Below, piece by piece: positions 1-10,844 of a stretch of DNA of 64,000 nucleotides; within the stretch, counting starts at the first letter, position 1; the number at the start of each line of letters is the position of its first letter. The DNA lies in contig JAJQJQ010000005.1 in the NCBI GenBank assembly GCA_028622995.1, forward strand, positions 4,526,001 to 4,590,000. Reading direction: 5' to 3'. Under the pieces are notes generated by a model that saw only the letters and a list, made by a program, of their open reading frames with translations, was not told where the DNA came from and searched no databases. The DNA comes from Panagrolaimus kolymaensis (lineage: Eukaryota; Nematoda; Chromadorea; Rhabditida; Panagrolaimidae). The position numbers and the translations under genes are program-made.

Positions 1-2708
1 GATTGATAGAGAAGGTAACATTTGTGCATAAACTTTTGCATCCAATTTTTTATTACCTCCAATTTTAGCTAATGAAGGTGGTGGACAAATGCCTCACCCC
101 GGAATGGTACCTGCAGCATTTACACATGCACAAAAAGCAGTTCATCAACAAAATGTTGCTGTTTCAACTCCAGTGGCTACTCAAAATAATGGCGGTGTTG
201 CAGATGGAATTCTCCATGTAAACAATAGTCCGGATGCTGGTATTCCAACAGATCCTGCCAATGCGTGGCAAGAATTTACTGCTGCAGATGGAAATAAATA
301 TTATTTTAATATGCTTACTCAAGAAAATACATGGAAAAAACCAAAAGCTTTGATTGATAGAGAAGGTATCATTTTTTCATAAACATTTGCATACAATTTT
401 TAATTCACGAAATTCTAGCTAATGAAGGTACTAAACAAATATCTCATCCAGAAATGGCACCTGCAACAATTACATTTCATCAACAAATTGTTGCTGCACC
501 CACGCCAGTGGCTACTCAAAATAAAGGCGATGGCGCAGATGGAAATCGTCCTATTAGCAGCAGACCGGTTGTCGGTAAGTTTTTTTTATAAATACAAATA
601 AAATGAACTTTATAATAATATCTATTTTTAGGCACTCCGTGGTGTATTGTGTGGACTGGGGATAACAGAGTTTTCTTTTATAATCCAACAACAAAAACTT
701 CAGTTTGGCAACGACCTCCTGAACTTTATAATCGTCCTGATGTTGATTTGTTGCTTACTAAAAGACCTGATAGTATGTATTTGTCTTCATTTTTACAAAG
801 CATTATTAATTCATTAATTTCAGAAAAAGAAAATGATGTTTCAAAACCAGCTGGTGATGGCGCTCCACTTTCTAAAACAACTATACCTCAACAAGGTGGC
901 AAAGAAAACGAGGATGAGGAAGAAGATGAAGATATGGAAGCTCCTCCAAAAAAGAGAACTCGACAAGAAAAGAATCAAGATCGAATTGAAGAACAGAAAA
1001 AGGCTGCACAAAAGGAAAAGAAAGAAAAGGCAAAGCCTGTTGTGAAGGAAATTGATCCAGCAATCGAAGCAGAAATAAAAGCTAAACAAACTCGTGCTGA
1101 GGTTTGTATATTCTTTGCATAGTTACTTTTAATAAGTGTATTTTTAGATTCCATTAGAAGAACGCCAAAAGCAATTCCGTGAGATGCTAGTTGAAAGAAA
1201 CGTATCTGCGAATTCAACTTTTCAAAAAGAACTGTCAAAAATTGTATTCGATTCTCGTTATTTGTTACTCAGCGCAACTGAACGTAAAAGCGCCTTTGAA
1301 GAATATGCTAATGAACGAGCTGAAATTGAAAGAGCCGAGAAGAAAGCCAAAGCAAAGATAGCAAAAGAAAAGTACATGGAAATGTTGCAGGAAGCTGAAT
1401 TGGATGGCAAATCAAAGTTTTCTTCGTTTCAAACCAAGTATGGTAAAGATGAAAGATTCAAAAATGTTGAAAAGCATCGCGATCGAGAAGATTTCTTTAA
1501 CGATTATGTGAATGAACTCTACCAAAAAGAAAAAGACGAAAAACATAAAGTTAAAGAAGAAGTTAGTTAATTCGGAAAAACTTTTGGAAACACTTATTTT
1601 TATAATTTCAGAGTAAAGCAGCATTTCGTGAATTACTTCAAGATAAAGATGTCTATGAAATTCGTCGCTCATCCAAATGGTCTCATGTCAAAAAGCGCAT
1701 CGGTGATGATCCAAGATATAAAGTCAAATATCTCGATAGTGATATCCGAGAAGAAATCTTTCGACAATATGTCTTATCTTTGCCCAAGGATGATGAATCA
1801 GATGGTGAAGGTGGTCGAATCAAAGAAATTGATGAACTACAACAACCTAAAACTGCTGAAGAACTTGCCCTTGAACGAAGAAAGAATGAAGTTCAGGCTG
1901 AACTTCATGAACACAAAAAAGAACGAAACAAAGAAAGAGAGCTGCTTCAATATAAAGAAGAAAAAGAAAGTTTAACTGTGATTCTTAATGATTTGGTACG
2001 ATTCGCTAATCTTTTATTTATTAACGATCACAAGTTGTTTTAGATTCGACATGGTGATTATTCATGGCATGATGCTCGAAAGGTTCTCAAAAAAGATAAT
2101 CGCTATAAAAAGTTGGAACTTTTATCAAAGAATGAAAAAGAAGATATTTTCAAAGAACATGGTCGTGAACTTGATCGCAAAAGACAAGATGCATTCTTTC
2201 AACTTATGAATGAGCAAGAAGATATCGATGTCAATACAAGATGGAAAGATGCAAAGAAAATTATTTTTGATGAAGAAAAATTTTCAAAGCTTATTCAAAG
2301 TGAACGAAGAGTGGAAAATGATTTTCGTGAATGGCGTAAATGTCGTTTGAATGAACTTCTAAAAGATTTTCGAGAGTTATTACACGAAACTCAAATAATT
2401 ACTTTCGAATCCAAAAAGAAAATCTTAATGAATGAAGGACATTTAAGTGATATTCTTGCTATTCTTGAGGTATGTTATTATTATTATTATTATTAATCAT
2501 CCACTAACTTACTAAGAATTTAAGAATGATAAGCGTTATTTGGTTCTAATCGGATGTCCTGAAGAACGTGAACGTGAACTTGAAATTTATATCGATGATC
2601 TCGCTGCTAAAGGTAATCATTCTTTATTAAAAATATCTTATGGACTAATTAATATTTGCAGGTCCTCCTCCATATCAAACTCAAGCTCAACCTGAACAAC
2701 TCATATAA
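1..2708 (+). CDS. TCERG1: TCERG1/CA150-like transcription elongation regulator, copy 1 (5' end outside window)
   Basis: Exons read as <1-14, 69-365, 419-574, 632-772, 824-1101, 1148-1561, 1612-1995, 2044-2469, 2525-2612, 2662-2708, all with GT-AG introns and an unbroken frame. The product is a nuclear adaptor that, in the family, binds splicing factors through WW domains and the phosphorylated RNA polymerase II tail through FF domains. Visible are the end of one WW (1-14), a complete WW at about 270-365, a third at about 640-760, an acidic/basic linker (about 900-1090), then six FF-like domains from 1148 to 2612. A second, complete copy lies inverted at 14943-18934; the FF1-FF2 exon is identical in protein between the two. 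Unlike that copy, this one has a duplicated exon block (69-365 and 419-574). Upstream exons lie left of the window. Intact frame argues for a working gene rather than a relic. Confidence 0.9.
69..574 (+). repeat. Tandem duplication of the WW-exon block inside TCERG1 copy 1
   Basis: The stretch from the acceptor before 69 resembles the stretch from the acceptor before 419: both start CTAATGAAGG and encode a similar Pro/Gln-rich linker ending in a run related to ATQNNGG. The first unit continues without an intron into a WW domain ending LIDREG, the same peptide that ends the exon at 1-14. In the other TCERG1 copy the order is WW exon (17415-17615), intron, linker exon (17195-17365), with no second WW here. 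So copy 1 appears to have gained one linker-plus-WW unit by unequal exchange. Confidence 0.8.
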
Positions 2709-2948
2709 ATCATCATTTCTATGCTTGATATTGTCATTTATTTCTCTTATGTTATTTTTGCTTTTATTATTGTTCTTTAATTATTGGGTGACTGATTTGT
2801 TTTTATGTTTACAAAACATGTTTTTACTTTATTTTGTGATATAATAAAACATTACATATATAAGTAAGCGTTATTGGTGTTTATTGCAAAAAAAATTAAA
2901 TTGGCAAAAAATTGAATGGAAAACAAAACCGAAAACAAGCATTGCTTA

Positions 2949-3358
2949 TTATTTGTCTTTAGGTTGTGAAACTTCTAATTGTCCTGCTTTATTGTCAGTT
3001 GTATCAGATGTTTCTAAAGTCATTCCTGTTGCAACTGACGTTAAAAGTAGTTGATCCCACATTTTTTGAGGTGTATGTGGACTTGAAGATTCATCATCGC
3101 TTGTTTCCACAACCTTACCATCAATCATTTTTCGGCCATCTTAAAATTCTTTTTTTATGATTTCAATGATAAAAAAGACTTCGAAACAAATAGATGAAAA
3201 TGGCGGATTTACTTACCTTTAGTATAACTAATCTTTTTACGTTCTTTATGTTCAACAAATACTTTAGTTTCCTCATCCGCCGCCGCTGATCCGCTTTTGG
3301 ATGCTGGAGCTGAATAAAATTCTACAGCATCATTGTTGCAATTCATCATTCCAATCAT
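2949..3358 (-). CDS. Small protein of unknown function, two exons
   Basis: Exons 3217-3358 and 2949-3139 on the minus strand join in frame across a 77-bp GT-AG intron to give 110 residues. The start chosen is the first ATG (MIGMMN); a second and a third ATG follow within five codons. The product is hydrophilic, with charged segments, an Asp/Ser cluster (SDDESSS) near the middle and no signal peptide or membrane segment. I do not recognise the family. It converges on the 3' end of TCERG1 copy 1, with about 240 bp between the stop codons. Splice signals and a continuous frame support a real gene; no function is proposed. Confidence 0.6.
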
Positions 3359-4350
3359 TTTTGGATTATTTGTGTGTAAATGAGTTTGTATGGTTTAGGG
3401 AAAAGTAAATAACTAAAAATAAGAAGTAAATTAACATCAAATGTTTGAACTTTGAAAATGTGTGAGTGTGTTTAACGAATGAAGGTCATAAATCATTTAA
3501 GATTTCTTCCGCGTTATTTTTTTTTTTTTTGAGATTGGAAGGAGTATGAAAACAATTCAATAAAAAAATTTTTTTTTTTTAGAAGTATTTAGGATCGAAA
3601 TAAACATTTTAAAAATACATATCCAAATGTTTCGAGACATACTACAGTAAGCTGGGTAATAACAAAAGCTACTAAAAACTGATACCAAATCATTCCTCAA
3701 ATCAAGCCAAACGACAATTAACAATTTTAGAGGGGAATACAAAGAAGAAAAAATTCATATGAGAAGAAACCCAATTAAGGAGCCATTTATATATATGTGA
3801 GAGAGATCGCGAGACCCATGACACCTTTAATGTTTTTTTTTCTATTCTGCCCTTTGACAATCACTTTCATTTATTTCTCCCCCATTGCTTGACGTTACAA
3901 TTCTCGTGCAAAAAAAATATTAAACAGAAGGAACAAAAAACAAACCTGAAAGAAAGAAATAAAAGAAGAGAAACCCAAAGAAAAAATACTATTGAAATCG
4001 TCAAAAAGTATCTTTTTTGACGCAGATTCATTTCTCGAATATAGGTATTGACGGAATTTTAAAAGACTTGTGATTTTTAAAGCTTTTTTAGCAGATGCAA
4101 AGAAAAGAATTTGTTTTTGTAAAAAAAATGTTTTGGTAAAAACAGTTATTATTTTTTTATCGAACAAAACAATCTTTGTTTTGGTGTTTTTTTGTCAAAC
4201 ACAAATTTATCAAATGCGTGGGTGAAAAGAATTAGGCAAAGAATTTTCTTTTTTGGTTAAAAAAAACTTATTTTTGATTCATATTTGTTCTAAGTGGTTT
4301 TTTTTGTAACAAGGAATCGTTTTGGAATCAATTCGATTTTCTTCTTTTGG

Positions 4351-4410
4351 GGCCAGCCAGAGCATGCAGCACGATCGCGAAGCGATTGTGCTGCATGCGA
4401 AAAGCTGGCC
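4351..4410. repeat. Long interrupted hairpin
   Basis: GGCCAGC at 4351-4357 pairs with GCTGGCC at 4404-4410. Inside it, 4362-4378 pairs with 4382-4398 with 16 of 17 positions matched, leaving only a few bases of loop. It is clearly GC-richer than its surroundings. Probably a fold-back repeat fragment; no transposon ends or target duplication could be defined. Confidence 0.7.
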
Positions 4411-4610
4411 CAAGTTGAGTTGGGACTTAGGGAGCGCAAGATCTCTTTTTTTTTCAACTAGCTTAATCATGTGTTTATGTTTATTAACTATGGCAGAAAT
4501 TTGGTATACTTATGAGTGCCCATCTGTAGATTATATCTGTAAAGAAATCCAGAAAAAAAACTTTATAGATCGAGAGTTTTGACTAAAAATGTGTCCAAAA
4601 AAAAAGTGTC

Positions 4611-4650
4611 TGTTTGTTTGTTTGTTTGTTTGTTTGTTTGTTTGTTTGTA
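4611..4650. repeat. (TGTT)10 microsatellite
   Basis: Ten uninterrupted copies of TGTT. Confidence 0.9.
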
Positions 4651-5609
4651 TGTCACAAATCTTAGCACGAATTTGCCTCAATCGAAAGAGGAAAGAATAA
4701 GCGCTTTTTTGAATTTATTTTTTTGCAAATGGATGAAGATCGGTGATATTAATAATTTTTTTGGTCGGATGAAGTTTATTTATATTAACTCCTTTTGTTA
4801 ATGTAATAATAATTATAAATAAACACTGTAGGATGTAAACTAGAAATTTTAAAAATATTGGTATTTGTTTTTTTGCATTTGAAACGACAAATATTTGTTG
4901 TTTCTACATCTTTGAAATAAATTTAGGAGTTTTTGAGTTCACAATTCTTTATGTAAAAACTGATTTTTCATTTTCTTTATATTAAGCAGGTCTCCATATT
5001 TTCCCAAATTTTCACATTTTCCCCTTTATTAAAAATCCTCATATTATTTTCTGAGAGTTTTTTTTTTGAAGCTAATTTAGCGCTGCTTTTCTAAAATAAG
5101 AAGTAATTTTTAATCATATTAAACTTATTTGCAGGCGGTTTTTATGCACCCAAACGTTAATGCTTTTATCCATAAAACAAAGAAAAGAATAAATAATGGA
5201 GAGTTAGGAATTTTTACTAATCAAGGTTCCTGATACATACCATTTTGTTCAGATTAAAATATTTTAATTTATGCATTAAAATCATTTTCTTTATTATCTT
5301 TAGAAGTTTGAAAAAATAAAATTTAATCGAATTCTGCGGCCGATTATGTTTTTCGAACATCTCAAATATCCAAACATATTTTTGAATGAATCACGAGGAG
5401 TTAAATTAAAAGTTACAAAACAAAAAAATTTAAAGTAAAACTTTAAAAAATTGTGACACGTAGTAAACTATGTTTTTCTAATGTGGTTGGATTAGTATTT
5501 GACAAGGCTATTTCATAGCAAACCTAACTAAAAATACAGAACATTTTAAAAAAACGGGGATCCAATTTTCATTCTACGTATATGCGAGGAGAAAAAGTAG
5601 AAAAAGTTT

Positions 5610-5630
5610 CTTTCGCCCGAAGGGCGAAAG
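5610..5630. repeat. Perfect 9-bp hairpin
   Basis: CTTTCGCCC, a GAA loop, then GGGCGAAAG. GC-rich against an AT-rich background; no gene ends nearby, so a terminator role is not supported. Confidence 0.6.
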
Positions 5631-5900
5631 AGTTTTTCGCTTTTTCCGAGCTTTAATTTCCAATATTTAGTAGTAAGTTTTAGGTTTTTAAAAGAATTAC
5701 CTTTACTGTAAAAGTTAAAAATAAAACTTCCCCGTTATTTCGCATGTATTTTTTTTTTCATTAATGAAGTGAATTGGTCGCTGTAAAATTAAGTTAGAAA
5801 TTTTAATTAAGCTGGAGTTATTTATAAAAATGCTTTGCATTAAAACTTTTTCTTATGTAAATTCAAGATTTTTCCCATGCTACAATTTTTTACTTCCAAC

Positions 5901-6705
5901 CAGGCTTGGGCGGGAATGATAACTCCGGGACGGGAATCCGGGAATCCGGGATTCCCGTAAAAAAGTCCGGGACGGGACGGGAATCCGGGAATGATCCGGG
6001 AATCCATAAAATGGTTAAAAGCTCAATTTTTCTTACATTTTTTTTAAATACAATGCTTGCCATTTTAAAAAGGAAGCATGTATTTGACTCATTTTGAATC
6101 TTCTTTCGATGTACACTCCCCATCTTTATATTCTTTTATTATCATTCATTTTTTTCTCATTCTTCTAATTATTTTTATTCAATAGTTTGAATTAAGATGA
6201 GAAATTATTTCCAAATCTCAAGGTTCACTTTTCATTAAATTATTTACTTTACAACGATGGAAGGTGACTATGCTTTGAAATAATAAAAGAGCATGTCTTA
6301 TGGAAAATTGTTTTCTATTTTATCTAAATCTAATGTTAAACTTGAAGAATTTTTGCTAACTTACTTCTAACTGTTCGCAAATCAGATTGAAATAAAAGTT
6401 GAGGCTCACATAGAAAAAAGTGGCCTCATTTTCTTAAAAACATGAAGTTTTAACCAATTGTGAATTTTAGCAATAAAATTTTGAAGAAGAAAGTATATTT
6501 TTAGTAATAATTTGACAGATAACCAAAAAGTTTTGATAATTCATTAAAATTTCGAAGAAAATGGCTACTTGAATGATAATATGTACTCCTCCCTTTTACT
6601 CTTATTAATCCCGGATTCCGGACAGAAAATCCGGGAATCCGGGACGGGAACCCGGAAAAAAGGTCCGGAATCCGGAACACGATCCGGGATTCCCGCCCAA
6701 GCCTG
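5901..6705. mobile_element. Non-autonomous hAT-like element (MITE), 805 bp
   Basis: The ends are perfect 17-bp terminal inverted repeats (CAGGCTTGGGCGGGAAT at the left, its complement at the right), flanked by an identical 8-bp duplication CTTCCAAC at 5893-5900 and 6706-6713. An 8-bp target duplication and ends starting CAG are typical of hAT transposons. Subterminal regions (about 5918-6004 and 6608-6695) carry many copies of a CGGGAATCC-type motif in both orientations, like transposase-binding arrays. The middle is AT-rich and encodes nothing recognisable, so the element needs a transposase supplied elsewhere. The intact target duplication suggests a fairly recent insertion. Confidence 0.88.
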
Positions 6706-6907
6706 CTTCCAACTTCTCCATTTGGCCAGATAGTACCGTCAGGTACTTTTTGCGAAGTATTATTTTATCCAGAGTTTATTGTTTCTCCATTTATCTTTTT
6801 AAAATAAATACTAATACACTTGTCAAGAACCTTTTTTTATTTATTTGGTATTTAAATTTTCAAATTACATCTATAAATCTCTTCGAGCTCAATAAAAGAA
6901 TGGAAAT

Positions 6908-7638
6908 CATAATTATTACAAGGCTAAAAGCCTAAAAAAGGTGGAAGTTGAGTCTTGAGTCAATAAAAGCATGGAAATCATGAAAAGTTTGAGTCAATAA
7001 AAGTATGGAAATCTCAAAGATTCAAGCTGACTCAACTTCGCGCCCCAAAAAAAATTTGGCCCTTCATTTTTTTACTGTTAATTATTTACTTTTACTATTA
7101 TTTTAAATAAAATATGCTAAAATATTTTCTTCATACATAGTTCCTAATTTCTCATTAATGAAACAGTTAATTTCTCTTTTTCCTCCTTTTTTAAATTTTT
7201 AAGACGATATTCACTTTCCCTTATTGCTTTGATAACGTTTATTAATTATTAAAGTTTTCTATTTTATTTTTAACTCTTTTAAATATATTTAAAATAAATA
7301 TCTTCCAAAAATATATTTCGAGTCATCTTACCTTTTATCTTCTTTATATATTTTTTGTATATTTTTTTAATAATTGAATTTATTTCCTTCCATTAATCAG
7401 TTTTCTTAACACGGAGTTTGTATCTTAAAAAATCCTTGATGAAAAAAAAAAAGAAAATCACAAGAAATCAAGCTACTTTTTTCAATCAAAATTTTTTTTG
7501 GGGCGCGAAGTTGAGTCAGCTTGAATCTTTGAGATTTCCATACTTTTATTGACTCAAACTTTTCATGATTTCCATGCTTTTATTGACTCAAGACTCAACT
7601 TCCACCTTTTTTAGGCTTTTAGCCTTGTAATAATTATG
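6908..7638. mobile_element. Inverted-repeat element with perfect 150-bp terminal repeats
   Basis: Positions 6908-7057 and 7489-7638 are exact reverse complements over 150 bp, enclosing about 430 bp of AT-rich DNA with no coding content. Each arm contains two direct copies of a unit like GAGTCAATAAAAGCATGG followed by AAATC, and a related third unit sits just outside the left arm at about 6890-6908. The outermost bases read CATA at the left and TATG at the right, so a TA target duplication as for Tc1/mariner elements is possible but cannot be told apart from the repeat itself. Perfect arms imply recent origin or gene conversion. Confidence 0.8.
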
Positions 7639-8467
7639 TTATAACTTTAATTGGTTTTTAATTTCTGTTTTATTTTGAAACAAATTTGTGCAAATTTTGT
7701 CATTACAAAAAGGAACTTTAATTTAATGCGGGTTTCTCTTTCCCTACATTCTTTTACGCGGTCTTGGCCCCTTAAATGGATAGGTTCTTTTTGAAGGATG
7801 ATGATTCATCAGACATTGGAGACAACCACCAACAAGTAAAACTAACTAATAAAAAAATTTCCCAAAAAAATGAAAAGAAACGTTTATGGTTACTTCTAAA
7901 CAAAACAAAAAAAATGTTCAAGCAAATTATTTTAAAAGTTTTTTATTTATGAACGTGGCTCTTTTGGTTTACTTTCTTTCAAGATTACTAGATTAAGAAA
8001 ATAAAAAGTTTAAAACATAATTTTTAATGAAAAGTGTATTGAGGAGATCCGCCTTTCAAGCGGAGATTAGTCTTTTTGTTTCGACAAAAAAAGAAGAGAA
8101 ATTTGTATTGAACACATTAATTTTTCACAGAGCAAAAAAAATGCTAACGTTTTGTTTATTTAATCAAGCCACACATTAATGCATTTGAGATGTCTAATTA
8201 AAAATGAAAGCTTTTGATTTAAGAAAGTTGTAATGCAAAATCAATCAGCGTAGCATTTCGTCAGATACAGTAAAATGCATTCTCTTCAAACTCGCAATCA
8301 ATTGTGGCATAATGTCTTCACATCTTCATTCTTGCTTACATTGTTTAGAAACAAAAATAAAATTATCAAGTACGTAGCAAATATTTATTATTTTTTTGTT
8401 TCAAAAAAATCTCTGTATTTTTATTATTGATTTATGTTTAAAAATATTACTTCAATTTAAGCTCAAC
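7639..8467. other. Intergenic, no gene recognised
   Basis: AT-rich. A short stem (TCCGC, seven-base loop, GCGGA near 8050-8066) was checked and is not part of a tRNA. The stretch just before 8468 ends in a TTTAAG that could be the trans-splice acceptor of the L41 gene. Confidence 0.5.
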
Positions 8468-9170
8468 ATGGCATCGTTGATTTCGTTGATATCAAAACGT
8501 GGAGTTCGTTCCATGACTTCTACTAACTTTCGTGCACCATGGCCATTTGTAAAAAATCGTACTACCGGATGGAGAAAGATTGGACCAATGCTTTTAGAAA
8601 AACATAAATATCCTGGACAAAATCGAGAATTTCCTGAAATTTCACCAAAATTTATGAAAAATAATGATGAAAGACTGGCAGGTTGGTAACTTTTTAATTA
8701 AATTAACTTTTGGTTTTATCTTGAGATTACTCTTACTAACTGTTTATAAATTTGATGAGACTATAAAGCATTTCTAATCACACGATTTCAGGATACACAA
8801 AGGTCAAAGAAGTGGGTTATGTTGATCCGACGACTGGTAAATTTGTTATGGTCAAAGAAATGGTTCCTGAACTTGTTGTTCCTGATCTTACTGGATTTGA
8901 ACTTAAACCATATGTTTCTTTTAAAGCTGATGTCGAGATTGAAAAGCGGTATAAGCTAATATGTTTCTAAAATATGCTATATTAATCTTTTTTAGCCGTT
9001 TTACTTATCAACGAAAGGTGGTGGAAAAAGGAAGTGAAGAAGCTGCCGATTTAGCTACTAAAGAAGATGAAAGATGGCCACCTCCATCTATGACTCCAAG
9101 AACATTGTTTGATCTTTATTATGCTGAAGAGGTCAAAGAAGCATTCAAAAAACGTGATGAAGATAAATAA
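8468..9170 (+). CDS. MRPL41: Mitochondrial large ribosomal subunit protein L41
   Basis: Exons 8468-8681, 8792-8948 and 8996-9170 give 181 residues. A basic N-terminus rich in Ser, Arg and Lys with few acids fits a mitochondrial targeting sequence. The middle exon contains the family signature [20 protein letters not shown], followed by YVSF, which closely matches the human protein as I remember it. The protein is a component of the mitoribosome large subunit. Next downstream on the same strand are NDUFB8 (541 bp away) and the ING genes. A damaged copy of exons 2 and 3 lies at 11627-11857 or beyond. ATG 8468 is the first in-frame start after a possible splice acceptor. Confidence 0.92.
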
Positions 9171-9711
9171 AATGCATAATTATTTCAAATATTTGCTCGT
9201 TTTTTTAAAAATCGAATTAGATCGTAGATTTTGTTATGTAGTTTAATGTTTGTTTGTTTTTATGTAGGAAATTTAATAAATATTTATGCCTTTCTTAGTA
9301 TGTTTTTCTTTCTTTTTTTTGGATGGAAAGATGTCGACCTCGAATTTTAAAGCTCTCAAATAAATCGCGTCCTTATTTCCATTTCCCTATTTTCTTTCTG
9401 CGACCATCAGGCTTTTATTTTTCTCGACATTTTGCCAAAAAATGTAAGCAAGCTTTAGTTTTTTTAATGACGCGCAAATTTTTTTTTAAAACTCGGTAAA
9501 AATGCAAATTTTACTTTTTTTTTATTCCGCTCTCATGTTTATCCTATTCGTGAAAGTGAACGTAAGGTACTAGTTAAGGCCGTTTGATCCATATCATAAT
9601 TTTTTATCGAGTTTTTATGACCCTTCATTTTCTCACTTGTATGTAATATTCGCGCTCTGGGCATTTATCCTTAACTCTCACAAATTATATATATTTATTA
9701 AACTTTAGACC
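9171..9711 (+). other. Spacer between MRPL41 and NDUFB8
   Basis: 541 bp. It begins with the likely 3' untranslated region of MRPL41 (an AATAAA-type signal near 9275-9290) and ends with the NDUFB8 leader. Nothing else recognised. Confidence 0.5.
9706..9711 (+). promoter_or_regulatory. Candidate trans-splice acceptor before NDUFB8
   Basis: AACTTTAG is followed by only ACC before the ATG at 9712. A 3-base leader after a consensus nematode acceptor fits addition of a spliced leader. Position fits; no transcript evidence. Confidence 0.5.
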
Positions 9712-10579
9712 ATGGCAAACATATTCCGGGTTTCAGCTCGCTCCATTCACACTACCACAATAGCAGGTATGTATGCATTTAAGGCTTTTGTATATATAGT
9801 TTTAGTTTTAAACTATATTGATACACCATCCCAATATGCTTGTTTTTAGCTAGAGGACCTCTTACATTCGAAAGTTGGTATCCTCGGGATCATAAACCAA
9901 ATAAATATCCTACGACTGAAAAGGAACGTCGGGCTTCTGCAATCAAATATGGTCTTCGCCCTGAAGATTATAAGTAAAAATATTATTTTTTTCCAGTCAC
10001 TGTATTATATAATATTAACTCTTGCAGACCTATCGATCCCGATGATGTTCAAAGGTTTGCTGGCGATTATCCTGAAGCCGAAATTGTAACATTTGATCAC
10101 AAAGATCCTTATGAAAATTGGTCCGATCCCCATCATAAACGTAATTGGGGTGAATTGGTATGGCATAAAACGTAAATACACTACTAAGCTATAGCTTTCA
10201 GGTTGGCATAGATATGATTCGTTATCGGGGTGATCGACTTACATTTACTGGGCTAGAACTTGAAGATTTTAAACCGTATCTTCCATATTTTTTTTTTCAA
10301 CAAACAATTATGCATGTTTTTAGGTTGCGAGCGCTTTATCTCATTTTGCAAGTTATTATTCCTATGGGATTATTTGTTTATTTCTTTCATGACCCCAATC
10401 CAAATGCTGGACTTCGATGGAAGAATCCTGTTGTAAGTTCCTTGAATTCCTCGATTTGCTTGCTTTCAAATTAATTTTAGCTTCCCAAACAATATCCATA
10501 TGACTTCTGGCGCGCTTTTCCATGGGAAGATCCTCGAAGATATCCTATTACAAATTACTCATTTGAACCCGTCGAATAA
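9712..10579 (+). CDS. NDUFB8: NADH:ubiquinone oxidoreductase subunit NDUFB8 (complex I, ASHI)
   Basis: Six exons: 9712-9766, 9850-9973, 10028-10157, 10202-10275, 10324-10432, 10481-10579, giving 196 residues. The first 20 residues are basic and hydroxylated like a mitochondrial presequence. One membrane helix sits in exon 5 (around ALYLILQVIIPMGLFVYFF). Conserved flanks include PYENWSDPHHKRNWGE and the C-terminal block around YDFWRAFPWEDPRRYP. It is an accessory subunit of the complex I membrane arm in the inner mitochondrial membrane. It sits directly upstream of the ING3-like genes, an arrangement I recall from C. elegans. A second copy expected from the local tandem duplication is missing. 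Confidence 0.9.
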
Positions 10580-10844
10580 ATTTAGGACAATGTAATTAGC
10601 CGTTATATCGTAGTTTACTTTGTAACATTTCAAAAAAGCGATGTACCGGATATTATATATAGATTATAAAATTGGGTTTTGTATAAATTCAAAAATAAAA
10701 TTATTTTTCTTTTTCGTGTCTTTAAATGCTATCAGTCTTATAACTGTTTAATACATATTATTGTCTATGGTGCTTTTTATTATTTTAATTGAACTTGTTT
10801 TTAGATTTACAGCTTTTGGTTTCCCAATTTCCCATTAAGGGTAA

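Larger units (their letters stand above)
3359..5892. other. Intergenic, no gene recognised
   Basis: AT-rich sequence with poly-A and poly-T runs. It holds a strong hairpin at 4351-4410, a TGTT microsatellite at 4611-4650 and a small perfect hairpin at 5610-5630. Open frames here are short, have no familiar motifs and are probably chance. Confidence 0.6.

Noticed and set aside
4322..4582. 86-codon open frame
   Set aside because: It runs through the 4351-4410 hairpin and is readable on both strands because of it.
4611..4650. CRISPR-like regular repeat
   Set aside because: A simple TGTT microsatellite with no spacers; the window is eukaryotic.
8042..8075. Stem with a seven-base CTTTCAA loop resembling a tRNA anticodon arm
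   Set aside because: The flanks do not form the other arms of a tRNA; stem is only five base pairs.
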